A DNA stretch of 64,000 bases from positions 1 to 64,000 of the forward strand of contig CACZAD010000014.1 of assembly GCA_902779055.1 (NCBI GenBank). The letters run 5' to 3'. Both the position numbers and the translations under genes were made by a program. The notes beneath the pieces were generated by a model. That model searched no databases. It had not been told where the DNA came from and worked only from the letters and a program-made list of their open reading frames with translations. The stretch comes from Fibrobacter succinogenes. GTDB lineage: Bacteria > Fibrobacterota > Fibrobacteria > Fibrobacterales > Fibrobacteraceae. Positions 33,027 through 41,094 of this stretch are shown in pieces; the first letter of the stretch is position 1; every line of letters begins with the position of its first letter.

Positions 33027-33470
33027 TTACTTGCTTTCTTTGCGCTTGTTGCAATAGCGATTTCGCCATTCCTTGAGCTTCTGCACGCCGTCAGTGGACC
33101 AGAGCGCCCAGGCAATCAATACCGGCTGGAAGAACAGGCGGATGAATCGGGCCTGGTCAGTGTCAAGTCCGAATGCGTTGATGCCGTTCACGTACTGGCT
33201 GATGTTGCCCGGGAAAATAGCAACGTAGAACAGCGCAAGCAGTACGCCAACCGTACCCTTGTGCTTGTACAAGAATATCATACTGAGGCCGAGCAAAATC
33301 TCGACGACGCCCGAGGCCAATACCACGAAATCCAGGAATCCCGGATTCTGCGGAAACCATGATGGAACCTGCGCCAGGAATTCTTGCCTAGCGATGGTCA
33401 AGTGACTGATACCTGCATAGGTCATAAATAACCCTAGCAGACCCCTACAAAACATTTTTAAGTATTTCAT
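33027..33470 (-). CDS. DoxX-family membrane protein
   Basis: 147 residues with four membrane segments. FMTYAGISHLTIARQEFLAQVPSWFPQN and VVLASGVVEILLGLSMIF are typical of DoxX-like proteins, inner-membrane proteins of poorly defined redox-related function. The start is the ATG at 33470; TATATT lies six bases before it (TATATTAAAAGTATG), identical in layout to the start at 28367. It is monocistronic with its own terminator. Confidence 0.85.
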   Translation of the reverse strand: MKYLKMFCRGLLGLFMTYAGISHLTIARQEFLAQVPSWFPQNPGFLDFVVLASGVVEILLGLSMIFLYKHKGTVGVLLALFYVAIFPGNISQYVNGINAFGLDTDQARFIRLFFQPVLIAWALWSTDGVQKLKEWRNRYCNKRKESK

Positions 33471-33545
33471 ACTTTTAATATAGGATAAAAAGGGCGGAAA
33501 AGTCAAAAAATTTTTTTGCCACGAATGAGTGCTAAAAGGCTAACG

Positions 33546-33920
33546 TTAAACTGAAATTTCTATTTCAAACAGTTGGTTCGCAAGCCCGACCGTTGGTTCG
33601 AAATCGGCAATCTTCTTGAACCCGTATTTTTCGTATAGGCCGTGGTGCTCGCTTTTGAGATAAACTTTTTTGTAGCCGAGCCTTTGGGCGTAATCAAGCG
33701 CGCTGCAACTGAATTTCGCAGGAATGTTCCCGTTCTCCTCGAGAACGCAAAAGCCGACAACATCTTCACCGTGTACAGCAACGAAAACTTTTTCCCAGTC
33801 TAGGAAATCGTTCTTTGACATTCGCTCGGCTAAACGACGCCCCGGCTGCCATGGGCAATCTTTCGCGAAAGCGCGGGTCTTTTCCCACCACGGATCATCT
33901 TTGCTAATCGCGATTATCAT
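33546..33920 (-). CDS. GNAT acetyltransferase with an internal deletion
   Basis: 124 residues, in frame from ATG to stop. The N-terminal strand pair (VFVAVHGEDVVGFCVLEEN) and the C-terminal part (LDYAQRLGYKKVYLKSEHHG, then YEKYGFKKI) are clear GNAT pieces. The central acetyl-CoA loop (motif A, the V..RGxGxG region, about 30-35 residues) is missing between about residues 66 and 75. It is therefore unlikely to bind acetyl-CoA and is probably a decaying gene with an in-frame deletion. CTGAGGTAA upstream is part of a leader sequence repeated twice more further upstream. Confidence 0.75.
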   Translation of the reverse strand: MIIAISKDDPWWEKTRAFAKDCPWQPGRRLAERMSKNDFLDWEKVFVAVHGEDVVGFCVLEENGNIPAKFSCSALDYAQRLGYKKVYLKSEHHGLYEKYGFKKIADFEPTVGLANQLFEIEISV

Positions 33921-33922
33921 TG

Positions 33923-33958
33923 CTTTACCTCAGCTTTTAAAGAATCCCTATAGGACTT
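33923..33958 (-). repeat. Leader repeat, copy 1
   Basis: On the minus strand: AAGTCCTATAGGGATTC, TTTAAAAGCTGAGGTAAAGC, then the GNAT ATG. It supplies a GAGGT Shine-Dalgarno. Copies 2 and 3 lie at 34013-34050 and 34336-34373. Confidence 0.6.
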
Positions 33959-34012
33959 AACTAAACAAGATAAATCTCTTTTAGGACAATATACCACTTT
34001 TTCAAAGGTATA

Positions 34013-34050
34013 GTTTTACCTCTGCCCCAAAAGAGCCCCTATAAGACCAT
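34013..34050 (-). repeat. Leader repeat, copy 2
   Basis: On the minus strand: GGTCTTATAGGGGCTC, TTTTGGGGCAGAGGTAAAAC. It has the same layout as copy 1 but no start codon follows. Confidence 0.6.
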
Positions 34051-34135
34051 AACCTTGATTAGAGCGTCAAATTTTTGGCCATCTATGGTTGCGTTGATGA
34101 AACTTGCCATGGGGTATTGACTTTCCTTGTGAAAA

Positions 34136-34330
34136 ATGGTATATTATGGGTATAACAATTGGCCTGTGAAGCGAGAACCGTGATTCGTTTGAGTGGAGCA
34201 GGTAGCCGGGTGTTTATCACGGAAAAACATACCGCCTCCATTTACCTCCTGAAAATACATGATCCTTTCCCCAGCGCGTGACTGCTTTTAAAACCAGTCC
34301 AAATGGTAAATTCTCTGAATACGCCTGAAT
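34136..34330 (+). other. Hairpin-rich element, possible RNA
   Basis: It starts with ATGGTATATTATGGG (TATATT box). CCGTGAT (34178-34184) pairs with ATCACGG (34216-34222), and a GACTG/CAGTC hairpin lies near 34279-34300. The start and the order ATTCG, GCAGGT, GTTT(A)TCAC resemble the element at 18191-18350. Low confidence. Confidence 0.3.
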
Positions 34331-34335
34331 TTGTA

Positions 34336-34373
34336 GTTTTACCTCAGCTCATAAAGAGCCCCTATAAGACCTA
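34336..34373 (-). repeat. Leader repeat, copy 3
   Basis: On the minus strand: GGTCTTATAGGGGCTC, TTTATGAGCTGAGGTAAAAC. It is closest to the consensus of the three copies; no start codon follows. Confidence 0.6.
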
Positions 34374-34414
34374 CTTTTTGAATATACCTTTATTTATGCG
34401 GGTTCGCAAGCGGT

Positions 34415-34740
34415 TTGACGCTGAAAAAATCAGAAGAATTGGATAGATTCTTGGCTTTTGGGCCATTTTTTTTGGAGCCCTGGTGCTGCCGAAATGACTG
34501 TAGATTTCCAGGAATTCCCTGTCGGAGACGCTCAGCAGGCAGACTGTGGAGCGGGGCTCGATTATATTGGCGATTCGTCGTCGGACGGCATTGTGCCTTT
34601 ATTGCGCCGTGGATTCCGTAATCCCCGATGCTTCAGGGTGGCCACTGGATGCGGATTTCTTGAAGAAGATGAAACTCTGGTGGTTTGAAACTAGCGGCGT
34701 GCCCCTTGGCCGGGAATACACATTTACTTATATTACAATC
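34415..34740 (+). pseudogene. Possible frameshifted gene remnant
   Basis: Three overlapping short plus-strand frames read plausibly in succession: VDFQEFPVGDAQQADCGAGL near 34500-34560, then SGWPLDADFLKKMKLWWFET near 34635-34695 in another frame. This could be one eroded gene with frameshifts. No family is recognised. Confidence 0.25.
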
Positions 34741-35042
34741 GTAATTCGATAATCCTCGCGACAGTCGACATAGACCATTTGGTCCGTACGTGCATTCGCG
34801 GCGGGGCCCATCAACCTTCTTGACGGTCCTGTTGGATAGCTGGTAGGAACACGACCTACTCGAGTTCACTCGAAAGAGTGGCAAGTAACGCCGGGGAAAG
34901 CCCCCGCCAACAGAATTGCAAGATTATCCCATTCCACGCAAATCGTGGAAACTCCATTACAAAACAAAAAAGAACGGGCGTATAGTGCATTGTTTATACG
35001 GTGTATTCGCACCGTTGTGCAACCATTTTTAAGAGGATATCT

Positions 35043-36128
35043 ATGTCGAAAAAATCTATCAACATCTTGGACAAGGATTACATTCACTGGGTCAAGGAAC
35101 TTTCTTCTCGTTATCGCAAGAGCCAGATCAAGGCTGCGGTAAAGGTAAATAGTGAAATGCTGCGCTACTACTGGGAATTGGGGCGCGATATTGTGACCAA
35201 GCAGGCTGAAAATAAATATGGGAGCAACTTTTATGGTACGCTTAGTACTGATTTAAAGAAAGCAATCCCTAACGCCGAAGGGCTGTCTCCATCGAATATT
35301 CGCTATTCTAAAAGGTTTTTCCAACTATATAGTCCTGTCTTGGAAAATCTTCAGCAGGTTGCTGAAAAATCTCAAAGTCCTTTAGAACGACTTGAATCTA
35401 CATTATTCTCTGTTCCGTGGGGGCACCACATGCTGCTCATCGATAAGTGCTCAGGCGCCCCACAAAAGGCCCTGTTTTTTGCCCGCCAGACGATAGAAAA
35501 TGGCTGGAGCCGTTCGTCCCTTCTGAATGCGCTTTCTACCGATCTTTACGAGCGCCAGGGAAAGGCTTTGACGAATTTTGAACGGACTCTCCCTGCCGAA
35601 ACAAGCGATTTGGCTCAAGAACTGACGAAAGATCCTTACAATTTCGCGTTTACGGGTATTACGGGTCGCTACAACGAAAAACTGCTGAAAGATAGCCTGC
35701 TGAACAACATTACCCGTTTTCTTGTGGAATTGGGCACGGGCTTTGCCTATGTCGGCAGAGAATATGGCATTATGGTGGGCGAAAGGGAGAAGTTCATGGA
35801 TTTGCTTTTTTACAACCTGAATCTCTCTTGCTATGTCGTTGTCGAGGTGAAAATCGGGCGCTTTGAATTTGCCGATATCGGGCAACTGGGCGGATACATG
35901 GTGGCATGCAATCACATCCTTAAAAAGGAAGGGCGCGACAACCCGACAATCGGTCTGCTGATTTGCAAGGAAAAGGACAAGGTGCAGGCACAGTACGCAC
36001 TGGAATCAAGTACGCAACCTATCAGCATTTCGGAATATGAATTGGAAAAATTCTACCCTGAAAAGGTTGAAGGCACAATGCCCTCTATTGAGGAAATTGA
36101 GAAAAGATTGTGCGAAGTGCCGCTGTAA
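35043..36128 (+). CDS. YhcG/DUF1016-family PD-(D/E)XK nuclease
   Basis: 361 residues from the ATG with AAGAGGATAT upstream. The N-terminal DUF1016 domain (IKAAVKVNSEMLRYYWELGRDIV, SPSNIRYSKRFFQLY) is followed by a C-terminal PD-(D/E)XK nuclease domain with D253, E268 and K270 (MDLLFYN and VVVEVKIGRF). The family is often found beside restriction-modification or defence genes and may act in DNA processing. Here it stands alone next to a decayed region. Its length is near full family size and it appears intact. Confidence 0.9.
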   Translation: MSKKSINILDKDYIHWVKELSSRYRKSQIKAAVKVNSEMLRYYWELGRDIVTKQAENKYGSNFYGTLSTDLKKAIPNAEGLSPSNIRYSKRFFQLYSPVLENLQQVAEKSQSPLERLESTLFSVPWGHHMLLIDKCSGAPQKALFFARQTIENGWSRSSLLNALSTDLYERQGKALTNFERTLPAETSDLAQELTKDPYNFAFTGITGRYNEKLLKDSLLNNITRFLVELGTGFAYVGREYGIMVGEREKFMDLLFYNLNLSCYVVVEVKIGRFEFADIGQLGGYMVACNHILKKEGRDNPTIGLLICKEKDKVQAQYALESSTQPISISEYELEKFYPEKVEGTMPSIEEIEKRLCEVPL

Positions 36129-36132
36129 AATC

Positions 36133-36687
36133 TTACGGGTACTTCGCTCCGGGAATGTCCTTCAGAATTTCTTTCCAAAAATCGCGGAATTCCTTTTCGC
36201 TGACGGTGCCGCCTGCGGTGAGTAGGCGGTAGTGCTCGCCTTGCCAGACGTAATCGACAGGGGAGGAGCCAAAGCCATTGCGCAGGTAAAAGTCGCGGCG
36301 ACGATTCCTGCGTTCAAGTTCTTCGGCGTCCTTGGAATCTTCTTCGACTTCGATATCGACAACGATGCGTGTGTCGGGGTGTTGTTCGCGAATGACTTGC
36401 AGAATTTGTGAGCCGTACCCGCGGCTGCGCAGTTCTGGAACGACTGCGAAATAGACGATATTCGTAATGCTCCCGTGCGTGATGGAGTTCGAGAACCCGC
36501 AGAACTTGGGAGCCGCGGCGTTCTCGCCATTATCCTTGTTAAAAAATGCCCAAAATTCTCGCTTGATTTTATCGTCGAGCAAATGCTTTATTGGAATGCG
36601 TTCGTTCGCCGGGAACGCCGATTCGTACAGCGCCTTGACTTGCGGAAACCAGGGGGCATTTCTTGTGACATCGAAAAACTGGAGCAT
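36133..36687 (-). CDS. GNAT-family N-acetyltransferase
   Basis: 184 residues. Unlike the copy at 33546, motif A is present: IVYFAVVPELRSRGYGSQILQVI. ERRNRRRDFYLRNGFG is the C-terminal motif. It transfers an acetyl group from acetyl-CoA to an unknown amine. The gene is convergent with the nuclease gene five bases away. A TATTCT box precedes the ATG by ten bases. Confidence 0.88.
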   Translation of the reverse strand: MLQFFDVTRNAPWFPQVKALYESAFPANERIPIKHLLDDKIKREFWAFFNKDNGENAAAPKFCGFSNSITHGSITNIVYFAVVPELRSRGYGSQILQVIREQHPDTRIVVDIEVEEDSKDAEELERRNRRRDFYLRNGFGSSPVDYVWQGEHYRLLTAGGTVSEKEFRDFWKEILKDIPGAKYP

Positions 36688-36768
36688 TTGCAGAAAGAAT
36701 AGGATAATGAGTCTTGTGTGTCAAGTTTGCGAATGTAATCCTGTGTCTTTTAGTATATATTTATTCTT

Positions 36769-37695
36769 ATGAAACTGTTTGACAATGTTTTTATTCCTTT
36801 TATCGCAGCACTTGCTTTTGCTGTTGTTGGCTGCAACGAATCACAAAATTTCACGAAAGAATCTGCGGAAAGTAAGTCTGCGGTAAATCTTGAAACTTCT
36901 GCGAAAGTGACGATGCCTTCTGCTGCGGTGAACACGCCTGAAGTCGAAGGAACGAAAACTATTGCGCTTGCGAACGGAGCCTCGGTCACCTGGATTCAGG
37001 ATAACGAGGGTAAAAAGTTTATGCCTCGCGAACTTTTCAGCGATGCTAGCGATTCGCTTTACGAAAGTTTGAATATGCCTGCGGGGCTCCCAGCTTCTGT
37101 CAGTACGTTCTTGGTAAAAACGGATGGTAAGTACATCTTGTTTGATGCAGGTCTTGGAGCGTGGGGCGGACAGCTTTTAAAGCGTCTTGATGCTTTGAAA
37201 GTGAATCCGGATTCTATCGGTCTTGTTTATTTGACGCATTTCCATGCAGACCACATTGCAGGCCTCGTGAAAAACGGTAGCGCTGGGAAGATGGAAAAGG
37301 TCTTTAAGAATGCCGCCGTTTATGCGGGCAAGGTGGAATATGATGCTTGGATGAACGACATTCCGAAAAATGATTTGCAAAAGAACATCAAGGCTCTTTA
37401 TAAGGATAGTCTTCATTTGTTTGCGTTTGGAGACAGCCTCCCGCATGGCGTGCTTGCGATGGATGCCGTTGGCCACACGCCGGGACACACCGCCTTCCAA
37501 ATTTCAAATCTGCTCGTAATCGGAGATTTGATGCACGGCTACGCTTTGCAAAAGTTCCATCCTGAAATCAATTCCAATTACGACATGGACAAGGCGAAAT
37601 CTGCTGCAAGCCGCAAACGCATTATGCAATACGCTCGCGATAACAAACTCCTGATGGCCGGAATGCACTTGCCGCCTCCCGGATTCGCGGAGTAA
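36769..37695 (+). CDS. Lipoprotein metallo-beta-lactamase-fold hydrolase
   Basis: 308 residues. VVGC gives lipidated C22; a Ser/Ala/Lys-rich linker follows. The MBL fold shows THFHADH (H157, H159, D161, H162) and VGHTPGHTAF, the usual two-metal ligands. Substrate unknown; lactonase-like or general MBL hydrolase. TATATT (36756-36761) ends seven bases before the ATG and there is no Shine-Dalgarno, so the message may be leaderless. An IR CTGTTC/GAACAG follows the stop (37699-37719). Confidence 0.88.
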   Translation: MKLFDNVFIPFIAALAFAVVGCNESQNFTKESAESKSAVNLETSAKVTMPSAAVNTPEVEGTKTIALANGASVTWIQDNEGKKFMPRELFSDASDSLYESLNMPAGLPASVSTFLVKTDGKYILFDAGLGAWGGQLLKRLDALKVNPDSIGLVYLTHFHADHIAGLVKNGSAGKMEKVFKNAAVYAGKVEYDAWMNDIPKNDLQKNIKALYKDSLHLFAFGDSLPHGVLAMDAVGHTPGHTAFQISNLLVIGDLMHGYALQKFHPEINSNYDMDKAKSAASRKRIMQYARDNKLLMAGMHLPPPGFAE

Positions 37696-37737
37696 AGGCT
37701 GTTCACTTGAAAAGAACAGGAATGTATATTTATCCTT

Positions 37738-38448
37738 ATGAAATTGTTTGAAGATAAAGTGGTCGTGGTGACGGGTGGGGCGCACGGAATAGGTGCTTCC
37801 ATTGTGAGTGAATTCGAAAAAGAGGGAGCGAAGGTCGCGTTCATTGATATCCGCGAGAATTCCTGCTTTGTCGGGGACCTTTCTAAGAAGGATGTCCTTG
37901 AAAAATTTGCGCAGTTCGTTATCGAAAAATACGGGCGCGTGGATGTGCTGGTGAATAACGCGCTCCCGTTGATGAAGGGAATAGACGAATGTAGCTATGA
38001 GGAATTCTGCTATGCACTCGCTGTCGGCGTGACCGCTCCGTTCTACCTTGCAAAACTTTTCGCGCCGCATTTTGCAAAGGGCGCGAGCATTATAAATATA
38101 TCGTCATCTCGCGACCGTATGAGCCAACCGCAAACGGAAAGCTATACGGCGGCGAAGGGCGGGATTGCGGCGCTTACCCATGCGCTGGCCGTGAGTTTTG
38201 CGGGCCGCGTTCGCGTGAATTCCATTTCACCGGGCTGGATCGATACGGATTTCAAAACCTACGAAGGCTCCGATGCCATTCAGCAGCCTGCGGGTCGTGT
38301 CGGTAACCCGCTCGACATTGCGAATATGGTGCTTTATCTTGCGAGCGACAAGGCCGGATTCATCACCGGTGAAAATATCTGCATCGACGGCGGCATGACC
38401 CGCCAGATGATTTACCACAACGACTGCGGCTGGAAATTGGATGTATAG
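37738..38448 (+). CDS. Short-chain dehydrogenase/reductase
   Basis: 236 residues. The NAD(P)-binding motif is TGGAHGIGAS (12-21), followed by NNA (73-75), catalytic S122-124 region, Y136 and K140 (YTAAK), and ISPGWIDTDF. It oxidises or reduces an unknown alcohol/ketone in the cytoplasm. TATATT (37725-37730) lies seven bases before the ATG, again a leaderless arrangement, separate from the MBL gene. Confidence 0.93.
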   Translation: MKLFEDKVVVVTGGAHGIGASIVSEFEKEGAKVAFIDIRENSCFVGDLSKKDVLEKFAQFVIEKYGRVDVLVNNALPLMKGIDECSYEEFCYALAVGVTAPFYLAKLFAPHFAKGASIINISSSRDRMSQPQTESYTAAKGGIAALTHALAVSFAGRVRVNSISPGWIDTDFKTYEGSDAIQQPAGRVGNPLDIANMVLYLASDKAGFITGENICIDGGMTRQMIYHNDCGWKLDV

Positions 38449-38478
38449 CGGAATTTCCTAGGACGCTTAAGTTCTAAT

Positions 38479-39234
38479 TCAGGGGCGTTTCTCGAATACA
38501 ATCTTGCTGAATGTTTTGTAGTGGTCGGTGGTGTAATAAATGTTGCAACCGCTACTATAGACTAGGCGGTTTGTGCCGCGATTGTTGCCGAAGTAATCGA
38601 CATCGGCTTCGTAGTAATACGCTGTCGGAAGTCTTCCTTCGCGATTGTCGAAGTAGTCGCCGCCGATCATCACGCCGAGCGTTGTATGCGGATTGAAATT
38701 CCATTTCACAAATGTTTTGCCGGTCTTTTGTTCGTAAAGCTTTTTACCCTCGCTTTTGGTTACATAATAGGAAGGCAGACGGTCATTGTCGCAGATGTAC
38801 TTTGCAATATGGAGTCTTGATGTGTATTCCTTTTCGGCGGGATTTTCTTTTAATAGGCAGACTTTTTTCTTGCGGGGGGCATCATCGGGGGTTGTGTAAA
38901 CTACGTATATGTCGAATGCGAATGCCAACGCGATGCATATCGCGACTATCACAGCAATCTTGGATTTTTTCGCCTTGCGATAATTTTTGCGCACCGGGGA
39001 GGTTACTTGCTCGTCTCGTGAGGCAACACCATCGAGAATTCCTTTTTCAATTTTTGCACCTTTCTCGTTTTTGCCGAAACTGCAAATGATGATGGTGTCT
39101 CCGACTTTAGGCGGTCTTATGGGATGCCCTAAGGCTGAAATATGGACAAAGTATTTTATTCCGTTTGCGGTTGCAAAACCGAATACTTTTTCTTCGTCCC
39201 ATTGCGTGACGGTAGCTTTGTTTGTGATGGGCAT
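38479..39234 (-). CDS. Cold-shock domain - TM - barnase-like ribonuclease fusion
   Basis: 251 residues in three parts. Residues 5-70 are a cold-shock domain (VTQWDEEKVFGFATANG, KYFVHISALG) with slightly changed RNP1. Residues 82-92 are basic and 93-113 form one membrane segment, so by the positive-inside rule the N-terminus is cytoplasmic and the C-terminus periplasmic. Residues 138-248 are a barnase-type RNase: AKYICDNDRLPSYYVTKSEG, IGGDYFDNREGRLPT, YEADVDYF, NRLVYSS, DHYKTF. The barnase active-site positions are all present: E209 (E73), R198 (R59), R219 (R83), R223 (R87), H238 (H102), with Arg for K27. No barstar gene is adjacent. Possible roles are degrading RNA outside the inner membrane for nucleotide supply or interbacterial conflict; both are inferences. 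Confidence 0.88.
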   Translation of the reverse strand: MPITNKATVTQWDEEKVFGFATANGIKYFVHISALGHPIRPPKVGDTIIICSFGKNEKGAKIEKGILDGVASRDEQVTSPVRKNYRKAKKSKIAVIVAICIALAFAFDIYVVYTTPDDAPRKKKVCLLKENPAEKEYTSRLHIAKYICDNDRLPSYYVTKSEGKKLYEQKTGKTFVKWNFNPHTTLGVMIGGDYFDNREGRLPTAYYYEADVDYFGNNRGTNRLVYSSGCNIYYTTDHYKTFSKIVFEKRP

Positions 39235-39298
39235 GGTAAAATCTTTAGTTGCTGGTAATTGCTTTTTAAATGTAAAAAAGAAGCTTTACCGATGAATC

Positions 39299-39392
39299 CG
39301 GGGTGTTAGGGGCGGAGCCCCTAGGAGTAGGGGTGATGGAAGACCCGGCGTGCCGGGGCTGCAATCAGGGGGAGGCTTCCCCCTTTAGTCCC
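39299..39392. repeat. Cluster of GC-rich hairpins before ilvC
   Basis: Three stems in a row: AGGGGC/GCCCCT, CCCGGC/GCCGGG and GGGGGA/TCCCCC, the last followed by TTTAG. It resembles a dispersed intergenic element rather than a leucine/valine leader; no leader peptide was found. Confidence 0.5.
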
Positions 39393-39498
39393 TTTTTTTA
39401 CATTTTCTTGTAATTAGTGGCTAGAAACTAGTAACTTTTTCCATTTTACTTTGCTATCTTTCCGCTTGGAACATTTTACTTAACAGAGGTTCAAAAAA

Positions 39499-40977
39499 AT
39501 GAATTATTTCAACTCTATCCCTATGCGTCGCCAACTCGAAGAAATTGGCCACTGCCGTTTCATGGAACATTCTGAATTCAGCCGTGGTGTTGAAGCCCTC
39601 AAGGGTAAGAAGATTGTGTTCGTCGGTTGCGGTGCTCAGGGTCTCCATCAGGGTCTCGACCTTCGCGATAGCGGTTTGGATGTTTCCTACACGCTCCGCA
39701 AGGAAGCCATCGAACAGAAGCGCCAGTCTTGGAAGAACGCTACTGAAAACGGCTTCAAGGTCGGTACTTATGAAGAAATGATTCCGGATGCAGACCTCGT
39801 TTGCAACCTCACACCGGATAAGCAGCACCACAACGTGATCCCGGCTATCATGAAGCTCATGAAGAAGGGCGCAGCTCTCTCTTACAGCCATGGCTTCAAC
39901 ATCGTCGAAGAAGGCCAGGAAATCCGCAAGGACATCACTGTGATCATGGTCGCTCCGAAGGGACCGGGTTCCGAAGTTCGTTCTGAATACCTCCGTGGTT
40001 TCGGCATGCCGTGCCTTATCGCTGTCCACCCGGAAAATGACCCTGAAGGCAAGGGCTGGGACTATGCCAAGGCTTACGCCGCTGGTCTCCATGCTGATCG
40101 TCCGGGCGTTCTCGAAAGCTCTTTCGTCGCCGAAGTGAAGTCTGACCTTATGGGCGAACAGACCATCCTTTGCGGTATGCTCCAGACCGGTACGATCCTT
40201 TGCTACGACAAGATGGTGAAGGAATTCGGTATCGACAAGGCTTACGCTGTGAAGCTTCTCCAGTACGGCTGGGAAACGATTTCCGAAGCACTCAAGCATG
40301 GTGGCATCACGAACATGATGGACCGTCTCTCCAACCCGGCTAAGATCCGCGCAACGGAACTTGCTGAAAAGATGAAGAAGATCATGAAGCCGCTCTACCA
40401 GGAACATCAGGACAACATCATCTCTGGCAAGTTCTCCAGCACGATGATGGTCGACTGGGAAGCTGGCGACAAGGACCTCCTCAAGTGGCGTGGCGAAACC
40501 GGCGAACTCGAATTCGAAAAGGTTGCCGCAACGGACAAGCAGATCACCGAACAGGAATACTTTGACCGTGGTGTTCTCATGACCGCTATGATCAAGGCCG
40601 GTGTGGAACTCGCGTTCGAAACCATGTGCTCCGTGGGCATCAAGCCGATGAGCGCTTACTACGAATCCCTCCACGAAACTCCGCTCATTGCAAACCTCAT
40701 CGCTCGTAAGAAGCTGTTCGAAATGAACCGCGTCATCAGCGATACCGCAGAATACGGCTGCTACCTCTTTGCTAACAAGTGCGTTCCTCTCCTCGCTGAC
40801 TTCATGAAGAACGAAGTCAAGAAGGGTGACGTTGGCGATATCTTCAACGAAGGCAATACCAACGCTGTCGATAACGAAGAACTCATCAAGGTGAACAAGA
40901 ACATCCGTCAGCATCCGGTGGAAGAAGTCGGTGCTTGGCTCCGCGAAAGAATGAGTGGTATGACGAAGGTTGTGTAA
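39499..40977 (+). CDS. ilvC: Ketol-acid reductoisomerase, class II
   Basis: 492 residues, the length of the long E. coli-type (class II) enzyme. [22 protein letters not shown] is the NADPH-binding fold; [35 protein letters not shown] and the duplicated C-terminal knot domains ([20 protein letters not shown]) carry the magnesium ligands. It converts acetolactate to dihydroxyisovalerate in valine, leucine and isoleucine synthesis. The gene is rich in preferred codons. AGAGG precedes the ATG by seven bases, and a terminator follows. Confidence 0.97.
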   Translation: MNYFNSIPMRRQLEEIGHCRFMEHSEFSRGVEALKGKKIVFVGCGAQGLHQGLDLRDSGLDVSYTLRKEAIEQKRQSWKNATENGFKVGTYEEMIPDADLVCNLTPDKQHHNVIPAIMKLMKKGAALSYSHGFNIVEEGQEIRKDITVIMVAPKGPGSEVRSEYLRGFGMPCLIAVHPENDPEGKGWDYAKAYAAGLHADRPGVLESSFVAEVKSDLMGEQTILCGMLQTGTILCYDKMVKEFGIDKAYAVKLLQYGWETISEALKHGGITNMMDRLSNPAKIRATELAEKMKKIMKPLYQEHQDNIISGKFSSTMMVDWEAGDKDLLKWRGETGELEFEKVAATDKQITEQEYFDRGVLMTAMIKAGVELAFETMCSVGIKPMSAYYESLHETPLIANLIARKKLFEMNRVISDTAEYGCYLFANKCVPLLADFMKNEVKKGDVGDIFNEGNTNAVDNEELIKVNKNIRQHPVEEVGAWLRERMSGMTKVV

Positions 40978-40991
40978 TCACACCTTTTGGT

Positions 40992-41020
40992 TGTCATTCC
41001 CGCGCAGGCGGGAATCTCCC
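40992..41020. repeat. TGTCAT-hairpin dispersed repeat
   Basis: TGTCATTCCCGC, GCAG, GCGGGAATCTCC. Same family as 464-493. Confidence 0.65.
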
Positions 41021-41026
41021 TTTTAA

Positions 41027-41061
41027 AATCTCGTCAGGTAATCCCTGGCGGGATTTTTTTT
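41027..41061 (+). terminator. Terminator of ilvC
   Basis: AATCTCGTCAGG, TAAT, CCCTGGCGGGATT with a run of eight T. Confidence 0.85.
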
Positions 41062-41062
41062 G

Positions 41063-41068
41063 TATATT
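41063..41068 (+). promoter_or_regulatory. Likely -10 box of the 41095 gene
   Basis: TATATT directly after the ilvC terminator, with AAGGAGG and the ATG within 32 bases. No clear -35. Confidence 0.5.
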
Positions 41069-41094
41069 AAAGACAAGATAATAAGGAGGAAATA

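Larger units (their letters stand above)
33959..35042. other. Gene-poor structured region
   Basis: About 1.1 kb with no gene I can support. It holds two further leader repeats, a hairpin-rich element (34136-34330), a broken open frame (about 34415-34740), a GTAGG/CCTAC hairpin (34842-34858), a CACTC-GAAA-GAGTG tetraloop hairpin (34867-34880), a CGGGG/CCCCG hairpin near 34891-34906 and TTCCACG/CGTGGAA (34932-34950). It looks like the scar of several lost genes plus possible RNAs. Confidence 0.55.

Noticed and set aside
33923..34373. CRISPR array (three ~36-base repeats beginning GTTTTA and ending TAAGACC on the plus strand)
   Set aside because: Spacings are about 90 and 323 bases, copies diverge, no cas genes are present, and copy 1 doubles as the leader of a gene.
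38449..39498. A barstar-type immunity gene next to the barnase fusion
   Set aside because: Both flanks were inspected; only an SDR gene, GC-rich hairpins and ilvC are there.
39454..40914. 486-aa open frame antisense to ilvC
   Set aside because: ilvC is certain; the antisense frame is a by-product of strong codon bias.
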